NCBI GenBank assembly: GCA_026168455.1
Contig: CM047426.1
Location: 58,811,812 to 58,875,811 of the forward strand
Length of the DNA: 64,000 nt
Source of the DNA: Theocolax elegans
Taxonomy: Eukaryota; Arthropoda; Insecta; Hymenoptera; Cerocephalidae
Direction: 5' to 3'
Shown here: one piece after another, positions 41,146 through 50,923 of the stretch
Numbering within the stretch: the first letter of the stretch is position 1
Layout of the letters: every line of letters starts with the position of its first letter
Position numbers and translations under genes: made by a program
Notes under the pieces: model-generated
What the model was told of the DNA's origin: nothing
What the model saw: only the letters and a program-made list of their open reading frames with translations
Databases searched by the model: none

Positions 41146-42876
41146 TCTGTGGTATTTCGGGATAAGTCCACCAATTTTGGGATTTCCTGGATATTTCAGG
41201 ATTTTCTGGGGTATTTCGGGATAAATCCACCAATTTCGGGATTTCCTGGATGTTTCGAAATTATCTGTGGTATTTCGGGATATCTCCACCAATTTCGGTA
41301 TTTTCTGAGATATTTCCGGATACAATCCACCAATTTCGGGGTTTCATGGACATTTCGGGAATTTTAAGGTATTCCGGGATATCTACACCAATTACGGGAT
41401 TTCCTGGACGCTTCGAGATTTTCTGGGGTATTTCGGGATAAATCCACCAATTTCGGGATTACCTGGACATTTCGGGATTTTCTGGGGTATTTCGGGATAA
41501 ATCCACTAATTTCGGGATTTCCGGGACAATTCCGGAATTTTGAGATATTCTGGGATAGCTACACCAAATTCGGGAATTCCTAGAAATTTCGGGAATTTCA
41601 AGGTACTCAAGGATATCTCCACCAATTTCGGCATTTCCTGGATGTTTCGGGATTTTCTGGGGTATTACGGGATAAATCCATCAATTTCGGGGTTTCCTGG
41701 ACATTTCAGGAATTTCGAGGTATTCCAGGATATCTCAACCAATTTCGGCATTTCCTGGATGCTTCGGGATTTCTAGGGTATTTCAGGATAAATTCACTAA
41801 CTGAAGGATTTGTTTGACATTTCAGGAATTTTGAGGTATTCCGTGATATGTCCACCAATTTCGGGATTTCCTGGATGTTTTGGGATTTTCTGGGGTATTC
41901 CGGGATAAATCCACTAATTTCGGCATTTCCTGGATGCTTCGGGATTTCTAGGGTATTTCAGGATAAATTAACTAACTGAGGGATTTGTTTGACATTTCAG
42001 GAATTTTGAGGTATTCCGTGATATGTCCACCAATTTCGGCATTTCCTGGATGTTTCGGGATTTTCTGAGGTATTCCGGGATATATCCACCAATCAAGGTA
42101 TTTCCTGGATGTTTCGGAATTTTCTATGGTATTTTGGGATAAATTCACTAACTGAGGTATTTCCTCGACATTTCGGGATGTTCTGAGGTATTCCGGGATA
42201 AATCCACCAATTTCGGGATTTCCTGAATATATCGGGAATTCTTGAGGTATTCCGGGATATCTACACCAACTTCGGGAATTCCTGGACGTTTCGGGAATTT
42301 CGAGGTATTCCGGGATATCGCCACAAATTACGGGATTTCCTAGAGATTGCGGGATTATCTTTGGTATTGTGGGATAAATCGACAAATTTCGGGATTTCCT
42401 GGATGTTGCGGGATTATCTGTGGTATTTTGGGATAAATTCACTAACTGAGGGATTTCCTAGACATTTCGGGATTTTTGATGCATTCCGTGATATGTCCAC
42501 CAATTTCGGCATTTCCTGGATGTTTCGGGATTATCTGTGGTATTTCGGGATATGTCCACTAATTTCGGCATTTCCTGGATGTTTCGGGATTATCTGTGGT
42601 ATTTCAGGATATCTCCACTAATTTCGGCATTTCCTGGATGTTTTGGGATTATCTGTGCTATTTCAGGATAAATGCACCATTTTCGGAATTTCCTGGATGT
42701 TTGAAATTATCTGTGGTATTTCGGGATATCTCCACCAATTTCGGGATTTTCTGGGGTATTTGCGGATAAATCCATCAATTTTGGCATTTCCTGGATGTTG
42801 CGGGAGTTTCTGAGGTATTCCGGGATAAATCCACCATTTTTGGTGTTTCCTGGACATTTCGGGAATTTTAAGGTAT
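41146..42876. repeat. 59-bp-unit minisatellite
   Basis: About 29 imperfect tandem units with consensus ccaccaatttcgggatttcc, then tggatgtttcgggattttct, then ggggtatttcgggataaat. The phase is 59 bp over the first units (41168, 41227, 41286), with some shorter units later. Because 59 is not a multiple of 3, frames rotate; ORFs here on both strands are by-products, not genes. Confidence 0.92.
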
Positions 42877-43112
42877 AATATTAAATTTAGTTACGTAATC
42901 AAATGTTATTTTAATTATTGTTTTTAAGATAATTTTTTGGTAATAATATCGACATAGTAGTTAATATCATTTTGTTTAAAAAACTATAAGGCCCAAAAAT
43001 GTATGGCCTAAAATTGTAAAGTCCAATTAAAATAAAACTTTGAAACTAAAAAAATGCACTTTAAAAAACCGGAGAACCGAAAAAAAGTCGATCCACTTTA
43101 ATATAATATAAG
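42877..43112 (+). repeat. Dispersed repeat, short copy
   Basis: A 236-bp counterpart of 37284-37770 with only one or two aaggcccaaaa units. It joins directly to the end of the minisatellite. Confidence 0.75.
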
Positions 43113-43320
43113 ATAAGATATACAAATATTTAGGTAAATAATATATACAAAGAATAAATAATAAAGGATGATAAATTATTAACAATAGAAAATAAGGCAT
43201 CACTTGGAGCGTCTATTAAAAATCTGTGCGTGAGTAGAGAGTAGTGCGTGAAGTAGTAAGTGTGTGTGAAGTAGTACTACGGAATAACTGCTTCACGCTC
43301 TAACTTCATGCACAGAATTG
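43113..43320. other. Right junction of the composite insertion
   Basis: It contains the 43155-43195 match to 5738-5778 and the 12-bp repeat at 43243-43254. A locally palindromic set of gcgtgaagtag motifs (direct at 43246 and 43262, inverted at about 43290) lies just before polymerase coding resumes. Confidence 0.5.
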
Positions 43321-43924
43321 CATAAACTATGTTAAATTCAACGCCATGCTGCGATGTTTCGCTGAATTATGTCTAATTTCTCTGTGGGGGAAGTTAGCTC
43401 AACGGGAAAACATGTCTAAAACGGAGGTTATAAAAGATTCAAAAAATTTGATTAATTTACTAATTGATCTGAAGATAAGTGTAAATAGTATACTACCCGT
43501 CAACGAAGAACCGATATATATATCATGGTGTTATAAAGATGATAGTTTTGACACTGTATCTACAACCAACGTTGTCGTAGCTGCGTTTACAACTGGTCAA
43601 CGGCGTTTAAAATTATTTGGTTATTTGCACGGGATGAGTCGGTCTTTATTATACTATGACACGGACTCTGTTTTTTACGTTAGTAAACCCGATACAAATG
43701 ATTTACCAACGATACTTGGAGATCTAACGGATGAAATGTCGAAATATTGTACAGGCACGCACATTACATCTTTTATATCTGGTGGACCAAAATTTTATGC
43801 TTACGAATATAAAATACCCAACGGTAATGAGCATTGTACATGTAAAGTAAAAGGTATGAAACTCAATTACGATGCAAAACAATCGATAAATTATGAAAGT
43901 ATTCGACAAGATGATAACGGGTGA
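43321..43924 (+). pseudogene. polB: Protein-primed DNA polymerase B, C-terminal half
   Basis: An open frame of about 192 residues (ATG at 43346, frame open upstream to about 43321). It encodes the palm region of the polymerase whose N-terminal half ends at 5.48 kb. Key motifs are ELCLISLWGKLAQ (palm motif B region), LLYYDTDSVFY near 43650, which carries the catalytic Asp pair of motif C, and ISGGPKFYAYEYK (thumb-side lysine motif). A stop follows at 43922-43924, with a short further stretch in other frames to about 44080. The motif A region is not found on either side, so part of the palm is missing. Confidence 0.88.
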
Positions 43925-44159
43925 TAGAGAGGGTATAATCGTAATTTTGCAATCGATACGCCGTACACGATTTCACACTGTGATTACACAACCTGAGATA
44001 AAAGCGTGCAGATCCGTGTATGTAAAGAGAAAAATTATCGATTTGAATAGAAGTCTACCTTACGGTTACACAGAAATGTAAACTCATCAAATGGTGAGGA
44101 AAAGCAAGTAGTCAAAGGAGTTGAAAGAAAAATGTTTGGATTTTCAATCGCTAAATAAT

Positions 44160-44325
44160 TTTACTCCTATACGAGCGAGACCGTACCGCGCGCGCGAGAC
44201 CGCGAGTCGTAACGGATCAGTATGCTCGACCATTAGACAAAGTGCTATACGCAAGTTTGCGAGCGGCCGCGCGGGGAGCTCCACCGCGGCGATCACGCTT
44301 CCTGATAGAGGTACAAGCGTTACAA
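44160..44325. other. GC-rich segment upstream of ATPase
   Basis: About 165 bp clearly richer in GC than its neighbours (cgagaccgtaccgcgcgcgcgagaccgcgag ... gagcggccgcgcggggagctccaccgcgg). The three frames here show no domain. It separates polymerase and ATPase coding and may be foreign or degenerate sequence. Confidence 0.5.
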
Positions 44326-44368
44326 GATAAATATTCAAATGTTCTGGTAGATTTAGACAGTAACAAAC

Positions 44369-44992
44369 ATGGATACAAGGTGGAAACCTCCATTCACATC
44401 AATTTTGAGCGAACCCACAGGTTGTGTTAAACTGGTGTTTGTTAAAAAATTTATTAAAAACATCAATCACATGTGCTATAGAATAATTGAGCGAAAGATT
44501 TTTTTTACACCGAATGGCAGTCTGGGTACAGATATATGGGCAAGGATGTAGAATTCCGTGAAGGGTTACCACAGCCTATCGACTACGCTAACGACACTCG
44601 ACCAAAATTGATAATTATCGATCACTTGATGCGCGAATCGCCTTGTGACGGTGGCGCGATCGTTAATTTGTTTACTAAAGGAAGTCATCATAATAATTTA
44701 AGCATTATATTTAGAACACAAAATATTTTTCATCAAGGTAAAGGGCAACGAGATATATCATTGAACGCTCATTACATTATACTATTCCGGAACTTACGCG
44801 ATCGTGCCAAGATATATCATTTGGCTCAGCAAATCTACCCAGAAGATATACGATTTCTCAGAGAAGCCTACGGAGACGCGACTTCTCAACCATACGGCTA
44901 TCTTTTACTTGATTTGAAACAAAATACACTCGACAAGTGCTGATTTCGTACATCGATCTTTCCCAAAGATACCTACCATTACGTATACGTAC
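44369..44992 (+). pseudogene. FtsK/HerA-type packaging ATPase (broken)
   Basis: Remnant of the genome-packaging ATPase of Maverick/adintovirus-like elements. An N-terminal block (44369-44551) carries the P-loop region, reading LSEPTGCVKLVF at 44405-44440: two Walker A glycines and the Ser/Thr are replaced. The main frame, 44536-44943, has the Walker B strand (KLIIIDHLMRE), then LFTKGSHHNNLSIIF, the sensor-like QNIFHQGKGQRDISLN, and a conserved C-terminal part (SQPYGYLLLDLKQNT). An in-frame TGA at 44941-44943 cuts about 16 further codons. It follows the polymerase, as is common in these elements. Confidence 0.82.
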
Positions 44993-45163
44993 AACGAAAA
45001 ACGATAAAACACGGTGCTTATACCAATCAGCTACCAATCGTGACTCTATGATGGTATCGAAAAGCCGTCGAAGACCACCATTTAACACCAAGACAGCGGT
45101 TGTTTCAAGAGCATTGTACCATTTGCGGACTCAAAACTAGTTAAACATATTTGTGAATGCGCA

Positions 45164-45367
45164 TTGATTGTGTTGGCTGGTAATGTGCCTCTCAGTAAAG
45201 TTCATAAATTACGACTACGTCAACACGCACCAATTTTACATAAATTAGATGAACGTAATGTTAATTTGACGCGTAAGAAGAAACTAGTTGTTCAACGAGA
45301 AGGTTTTTTACCGGCTCTTTTAGCACTTCTGATCCGTACAGTTTTAGCCACATTTATATCAAAGTGA
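45164..45367 (+). pseudogene. Small basic virion-type protein with hydrophobic C-terminus
   Basis: 67 codons. The N-terminal part is basic (KVHKLRLRQHAPILHKL, LTRKKKLVVQ) and the C-terminal part hydrophobic (GFLPALLALLIRTVL). In Maverick/adintovirus elements a short ORF of this kind lies between ATPase and capsid genes and has been compared with adenovirus pX/Mu-like core peptides. The upstream frame (from about 45130) is open, so the true start may be earlier. Role inferred from position and composition only. Confidence 0.5.
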
Positions 45368-45370
45368 AAT

Positions 45371-45601
45371 ATGGAACACGCTAGAAAAATGATACTCGTA
45401 CCACACGAAAGTGTGGAACGTATGAAAGAACAAGTAAATTTGGATAGTGGTATTACAAAATCTGTTCATACACCAGGTACGGTGACTAGTAGGCTTGATG
45501 TGGAAATTAATGATATTTTGAATTCAGCGATGGATGAGCGAGAAAAATGGTGTCTCTACGGTCAGGTATTACAAAGATATCTTCACTTTAAAAATAATTA
45601 A
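45371..45601 (+). CDS. Conserved small Maverick ORF (function unknown)
   Basis: 76 residues, uninterrupted, with the ATG four bases after the previous stop. It is amphipathic, with MEHARKMILVPHESVERM at the start and MDEREKWCLYGQVLQRYLHF at the end. Ends of this style recur in arthropod Maverick-type elements, immediately downstream of the short basic ORF. Its function is not known to me. It is one of the few intact frames in this element, but its neighbours are broken. Confidence 0.55.
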   Translation: MEHARKMILVPHESVERMKEQVNLDSGITKSVHTPGTVTSRLDVEINDILNSAMDEREKWCLYGQVLQRYLHFKNN

Positions 45602-45624
45602 CACGAATTTAAAATTTCAATGAC

Positions 45625-45960
45625 ATGTGTATTCACGGGTCTGTAAAACTACCCTCACGTGAAGAAGCAAACATGGATCATGATAATAGATTTAGTAAAG
45701 ACGCTCTGAGAAATAGAAAAAGACCACCACCTTCAGGGCGTGCTCAGTTTACTGAGTTACTCCGACAAGCATCAGTTTCTCGAGAGTACATTGGAAATGA
45801 ACGAGTTTGGAAGTCACCGTTAAAATCATCGTATAGAGATACAGCAGATGTTAGTACACCTATTGCTAATAAACGTAGGAAAAATAAGAGTAGCCCCTCG
45901 TCAAGTAGTACAGAGGATGAAGAATTAACACCTAGACATAAACAAGTTCATCAACTATAA
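45625..45960 (+). CDS. Unrecognised basic, Ser-rich ORF
   Basis: Open frame of 111 codons; a likely start is the in-frame ATG at 45673. It is rich in Lys, Arg and Ser, with a PANKRRKNKSSPSSSST-like low-complexity part (IANKRRKNKSSPSSSSTED) that could be a nuclear localisation signal. No domain is recognised. It lies between the conserved small ORF and the phospholipase-like fragment, on the same strand as the other virus-like genes. Confidence 0.4.
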   Translation: MCIHGSVKLPSREEANMDHDNRFSKDALRNRKRPPPSGRAQFTELLRQASVSREYIGNERVWKSPLKSSYRDTADVSTPIANKRRKNKSSPSSSSTEDEELTPRHKQVHQL

Positions 45961-46011
45961 AAAACACAGTTTTTTGGTTAAATGGAAGAGACTGGATAGT
46001 CTGTTTTAGAA

Positions 46012-46262
46012 ATGGCGAAGGATGGTAAAAATTCGGAAGCTGAGGAAAGAAACGTGTTGGATACATTAGTAGATTTATTACCTTTCGAAATGCATGTACC
46101 TCGATACAAATTTTTTGGTCCAGGTACAAAACTTGCAGAACGCATAGAACGCGGTGAAGTTGGTATAAACCCAATGGATGAAGCGAAAATACGAATCGTA
46201 GTAATGCTGATCGGATTCTTGCTGAACACGCTTTTTCTCGTGTGTTAGCTGGTCACACACCT
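46012..46262 (+). pseudogene. Phospholipase A2-like virion domain (catalytic segment lost)
   Basis: It resembles the phospholipase A2-like domain found in parvovirus capsid N-termini and in many insect Maverick elements, where it is thought to help membrane passage. Visible are LLPFEMHVPRYKFFGPGTK, which includes the glycine-rich calcium loop, and RIERGEVGINPMDEAK. The His-Asp catalytic segment expected next is absent. The sequence jumps, with a frame change at about 46195, to the downstream helix (ADRILAEHAFSRVLAG in another frame). The fragment therefore cannot be an active enzyme. Confidence 0.75.
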
Positions 46263-46263
46263 G

Positions 46264-46928
46264 GTGATGAGAGAATTTCAAGATGTGATCCGAAAAGAAG
46301 GAAACATTTACAGAGTTGTACGAAGTCCCGATGTTAAAGCAGTAGTAGCTGAAAGAGTTATTAGAACACTAAAAGAAAGATTGTGGAGGTTTTTTACGTA
46401 TACACACACAAGACGTTACATTGATGTGTTACACAATGTTGTTTCTGCATACAACAGAACAAAACATTCAGCCACCAAGATGGTGCCTGCTGCTGTTAGG
46501 CGTTTCAACGCTGCGGAAGCTCGGAAAAATTTGGATTCTAAATATACTTCCATTATAAGACAATGGAATATATTACAATATACAATATCGGTGATTTAGT
46601 TCGTGTCAGTCGTGCGAGAAACATTTTTACAAAAGGTTACGAAGGTGGTTAGTACGAGGAAGTTTTTAAAATTTATCGTATTTCTACTTCTCGATACCCC
46701 GCTACATATTTTCTGAAAGATTTGGACGATGAAGAGATTGTTGAATATTTTTACGGGGAGGAACTCAGTAGAGTAAAATTGGATTTTACTAAAAAAGTGT
46801 TTGAAGTTGATAATATTTTAGAATCTATAGGACAAGGACGGTCAAAAAAATACTTTGTAAAGTGGAGAAGTTATCCTGAAAAATTTAATTCGTGGATAAT
46901 AGCGAGCGATTTAACATCACTAAAATGA
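46264..46928 (+). pseudogene. Retroviral-type integrase C-terminal half with chromodomain
   Basis: Remnant of the Maverick rve integrase. The catalytic Glu region reads VVAERVIRTLKERLWRFFT, followed by VSAYNRTKHSATKMVPA. After a frame change near 46575 come an SH3-like segment (GDLVRVSRARNIFTKGYEG) and a TAG at 46650-46652. A chromodomain closes it (VFEVDNILE ... KKYFVKWRSYPEKFNSW). The N-terminal zinc domain and the first two catalytic Asp are missing: sequence jumps from the phospholipase remnant straight into the second half of the core. Its stop TGA (46926-46928) overlaps the next ATG. The chromodomain may bind methylated histone tails (family knowledge). Confidence 0.82.
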
Positions 46929-47760
46929 AAGACCAATTTTACATTGTCCTACCCAGTAACAGTAGAATGCAATATTTTCCGGATAATACCACAACACACT
47001 ACATTACACAATTACCACAACCATTCCGTCTACAAAAAACAAGGAGTGTGTCTTTCACGGGAATTCAAATACCTCTTACTTTTCAACATATAGTGACTGA
47101 AGAGGATAGAACTATGCATATGATGGTCACTCCTGAAATAATTGATATTACACAAGGAAAATTTGATTCAGAACCAATAAAGTACACAATGGATGACGTC
47201 TCGTTTTTACATCCTGAAGTATATAAAAGTATAGAAAGTTTAATTGAAGAAGTAAATAGTTTATATTGTCTTAACACTTGAAATTTCACATAGAGTGAGG
47301 AGGGTATACAGCTGTCCGTAGAATGTGCACGTATCAATCTTGTTTCGATATGGTGTATTCCTTCTTCATCTCTAGAAAAGTCAGAAAAATTTTTGGATTT
47401 GACTACTCAGCTAACGATTTTAAACCTTTAATTGTTGTTAAAGATAAATTGTTAGTTTCCTATCGACCTAGTAATCTATCAAACAGTTTACCCGATATGT
47501 TAATGGTATATATAGATATTTGTGAACCGTATGTGACGGAAGGCGTCCAAACACGTTTGTTACGAGCTGTCTCGTTAAATAGTACACATTATACGTATGG
47601 AAGCGTGAGGATTAAAACATTTACTTCACCAATGTATATACCTATATTATTTAACACCTTCCAGAATGTAGAAATAGATATAAGGGATGAACAAGGTAAA
47701 CCTATAGCATTCGATTCTGGTACTTTGACGTTCACACTGGACTTTCGACGTCAAGAGTAA
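46925..47760 (+). pseudogene. Penton-like minor capsid protein (one break)
   Basis: The ATG at 46925 overlaps the integrase stop as ATGA. The first frame (to 47281) opens MKDQFYIVLPSNSRMQYFPD, with TQLPQPFRLQ and a beta-strand-rich pattern. The second frame (47323-47760) continues with RKIFGFDYSANDFKPLIVV, VYIDICEPYVTEG and a C-terminal IAFDSGTLTFTLDFRRQ. Position, length (about 270 residues together) and single jelly-roll-like strand pattern fit the minor capsid (penton) protein of Maverick/adintovirus elements. A frame change between 47270 and 47330 breaks it. Confidence 0.78.
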
Positions 47761-47762
47761 AT

Positions 47763-48301
47763 AATGGATTGCTACGATTAATATTTTAGTCAGCAAATTG
47801 CTGGTGGAAGAGCAGGCGTTGGACGTATTTACATCGGAAGTCCTTATCAAAGGGGTCACGGTGGTATCAGTTCATTCCTCGCAGGAATTTTCCGAAGAAT
47901 GTTACCTTTTATTACACGAGGTGCAAAAGTTGCAGGTAAAGAAGCATTACGTACCAGTATAAATATCGTTTCTGATGTGACATCTAATGATGTTCCATTA
48001 AGAAAGTCGTTTAAAGACACGGGTTCATGAATCGGGCGAAAATTTAAAAAGAAAAGCTGAAGAGAAGTTGGACAGATTGATGGAGGGGTCATGATATAAA
48101 AAACGACGGATCACCAGTGTCCTGCAGTTGACACCTACAATCGTGATAGGTCGTACCAAAAGATCGGTAAAGAGAAAAACAAATAAAATTCGTAAATCGT
48201 GAAATAATAAAAAATTCAAGAACAAGGAAAGAAAGAAAGTTTACCGAAAGAATAGGAAAAATAAAAAGAACGTTCGAACAAATCTTGATATATTTGGTTA
48301 A
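47763..48301 (+). pseudogene. Basic minor virion-type protein (several breaks)
   Basis: It begins MDCYD then a TAA. The same frame continues with GRIYIGSPYQRGHGGISSFL, FRRMLPFITRGAKVAGKEAL and SDVTSNDVPLRKSFKD. After a frame change near 48020 it goes on to EEKLDRLMEGS, a TGA, and a very Lys/Arg-rich tail to 48301 (KRSVKRKTNKIRK and KNRKNKKN). The Gly-rich, then basic, layout between penton-like and major capsid genes matches a minor coat or core protein recurrent in Maverick-type elements. Its exact role is not established to my knowledge. Confidence 0.65.
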
Positions 48302-48303
48302 AA

Positions 48304-49616
48304 ATGGCTTTCTTACATACACAATCTTGCGAATGTCTCAAATCAGAATTACTCTTATTTGAAATTTCACCAACAACAACTATTGAAGGATCGCAATGGG
48401 TTCAGTATAAACCTATCTCATCATTGACAAGTGATTCACCTATTGAGTTTGTAATACCTGAAGACGGAGACGAGTATCTTGGTCTTGCACACACTATGTT
48501 AAGTTTACGTATCTCCTTAAAATGTAATGATGAGAAAATTGATGACGCTACGCTACAGCAATTGAAGAAATCAGGTACTATGAACAATTTTATGCATTCG
48601 ATGTTTAACCAAGTAGATGTGTTTTTCAATCCTAAACCGGTATCACCGCCGAATAATTCATATGCTTATCGTGCGTACATAGAAACTTCATTAATGGGAG
48701 TCCGTACTGATTACAGGTTTCTGCAATTGATTTTTCAACTACAGTTTTTAATTTTTATTTTTTCTAAATTTTTTTAGCACACGTACAATTGTTACACATC
48801 GTAGAATGTGCCTTAACTTAACAAATTGAACAAATATGGAAATTAAATGATAAATTTGAAAAATCTATTAATGTCGGTAAGTGTGTATTTTAAATGAAGG
48901 TACTCCATCCCCTTAAACTATGGTAGCGGTGCAAAAGAGTCACACCTTACAACTGTCTTGTGGTCCGATGATACACCAGGAAAAATGGACTACTCGGAGG
49001 GTGGTAATGTCGGTCTTACAAATCGTATTAAACTTTTAGATTACAAAAAGTCTATTAGGAGTATTATTAGCCCATGCAAAAGCTCTGTCAAAAACTACAG
49101 CAATATATCCTGTAACACGAGTGGAAGTTAAGGCTTTTACAATGCACAATGGTGTACACGGAGAAACATTAGATAACGTAATTCTTGGTCAATTACCGAA
49201 AAGGATAATTGTCGGTTTCGTGAAAAATAAGGTTTTTAACGGACATAAAAATTTTAAACCTTTTAATTTTGAAAACCTTAACATTAATTTTTTGTGCTTA
49301 TACGTAGATGGTGTACAGATACCGTCAAGGCGTTACAACCTTATTTTAAAACGAATCAGTTGTACGTTGCGGCCTACCACACATTATTTTCTAGTACAGG
49401 TATACACTTTTTAAACGAGGGTAACAAAATTACACGTTAATCATACCCTAATGGTTTTTGTCTACTTGCCTTTGACTTTACACCTGACTTGTCAGCGAAC
49501 GATCACGCGCACTGGAACTTGATTAGACACGGTAGCATTCGATTAGACTTAAGATTCGATGATCCGTTGTACACAACCGTCAATTGTATAATTTATGCTG
49601 AATTTGAAAACATATA
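48304..49616 (+). pseudogene. Major capsid protein, double jelly-roll type (broken)
   Basis: Remnant of the F54H12.2-like major capsid protein of Maverick/adintovirus elements. The first frame (48304-48777) gives MAFLHTQSCECLKSELLLF, SPIEFVIPEDGDEYL and NSYAYRAYIETSLMGVR. About 180 bp of unrelated AT-rich DNA follows (48720-48905). Capsid coding then resumes with LNYGSGAKESHLTTVLWSD, continues at 49121-49414 (LGQLPKRIIVGFVKN, YVDGVQIPSRRYN), and after a frame change ends with FCLLAFDFTPDLSANDHAHW and RHGSIRLDLRFDDPL near 49600. It is damaged by the insertion and at least two frameshifts. Confidence 0.8.
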
Positions 49617-49699
49617 AGAAACTGATGAGTCAAGACAAGTAATGGTCGATTATAGCGGGTAAATGATTTATAGATGGATCTGTTTCACGGTTAGTGTAA

Positions 49700-50663
49700 A
49701 ATACAGCATTTACGCGAAACAGTACGAGTCGACATTCAGTGTTTAAAAGAAAATAAAGGTGTAGTAACTCCTAAGGAAGTTGCAATTGTTTCGGTGAACT
49801 ATGATTTTAGTGGTCACTGGCTCGTTATACCTTCGATAGGTATTGACCGGTTAACTGATGGTATAAGAAAACAAAATAACTGGTTAACGAACCATCATCA
49901 CGGTATAGATTATGTCGAAGGTGAAGTGTCAAAAAAGATTTTAATGCAAAGTTTGAAAGAAATTACAAAGAACGTACGTACGATCTATACACGGGGTAAA
50001 GAAAAATGGTTATTTATACAGAAACTGACAGCTCGTGAAGTTATTAATTTGGAGTACGACAACGATTGCCCATCATTTCAAAATTTACCATGGAGTGATA
50101 AATATTGTATCCATCACGGATTAAAAAGATCATATTTACGATATAGTTGCGCGTTGAATAATGCATTTCGATTAAAGGAGTGGTTAAACTTAAAAAAAGA
50201 TATACACCCATTGAGTTCGATTTTAGTGTACCAATACAACTTTGCAATGAACAGTTTGGAGATTCTGAAACATTTGTCCAGCATTCGGAGTCACACATTG
50301 AGTTTATTCCCAGCAGATCAGATACCACGGGTGCGGATGAAACCGACGGCTTTTGTCTTCAATACTGATGATCATACGAAACCTGGTATGCATTGGGTTG
50401 CAGTATACGTTGGTAAAAATGGAATCGGTTATTACTTTAATAGTTATGGAAACCCTCCATTTGTACCATTGCATATTAAAACAATAAATAAAAACTGTAA
50501 GCGTTATCGTTAGAATTCGCAGCAACTGCAAAATGGTTCATCCGACGTATGTGGACAATATTGCATTTTATTTATTCGCCATATGAGTAGGGGTATTGGG
50601 TTACAGAAATTTCTCAAGCTTTTTTCCGCTGATCTTTCAAAGAACGATGAAATTGTAAGATGA
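49700..50663 (+). pseudogene. Adenain-like cysteine protease with unrecognised N-terminal region (one stop)
   Basis: One frame of about 320 codons with a single TAG at 50511-50513. The C-terminal part resembles the adenovirus-type (C5, Ulp1 fold) maturation protease. It has SLFPADQIPRV, catalytic His in PGMHWVAVYVGKNG, YYFNSYGNPP where the usual acidic residue of this motif is Asn, and the Cys segment SSDVCGQYCILFIRHM after the stop. The N-terminal 170 residues (DFSGHWLVIPSIGID, GIDYVEGEVSKK, IYTRGKEKWLFI, INLEYDNDCPSFQNL) form a separate conserved-looking region that I do not recognise. In these viruses the protease processes capsid proteins. Confidence 0.78.
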
Positions 50664-50899
50664 CGCGTGCGATATATTTAAAAACACTGATACAAGATTC
50701 GTGGGTAACGGTAATGACGGATCCTTCGTCAGATGTTTACAAAAATCAAATTCCAAGATGTCTTTACTGTAAAATATACGTGACTAATGGTGACGAGTTT
50801 AATGTGATTTAGTGTATGCGACTTACCACCATCCTCGGAAATAATTCTCTTGTTAGTATGAAAGAGAACGATAAGGTGAGAGCATCGTCAGTCTATTGA
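50660..50899 (+). CDS. Tiny ORF overlapping the protease stop (unrecognised)
   Basis: The ATG at 50660 overlaps the protease stop (TGA 50661-50663), the same ATGA arrangement as the integrase/penton pair. The frame encodes 50 residues (starting MTRAIYLKTLIQDSW, with a Cys pair in RCLYCKIYV) to a TAG at 50810-50812, and stays open to 50899 beyond it. It is too short for usual ORF cut-offs. No homology is recognised. Confidence 0.4.
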
Positions 50900-50923
50900 A
50901 GCTCAATATTATTAAGTTACCGA

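Noticed and set aside
41143..42857. Apparent repetitive proteins (NFGISW-type) and possible CRISPR-like regular spacing
   Set aside because: The 59-bp unit has no unique spacers and is a minisatellite. Frames rotate with each unit and ORFs appear on both strands.
37284..43112. An LTR retrotransposon bounded by the two dispersed-repeat copies
   Set aside because: No primer-binding site, polypurine tract or gag-pol lies between. The interior holds a MULE remnant and a minisatellite instead.
44262..44291. Cloning-vector contamination
   Set aside because: Only a short run of restriction sites is seen, and their order differs from the common polylinker I know. The flanks are ordinary element sequence. 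It is kept only as a low-level finding.
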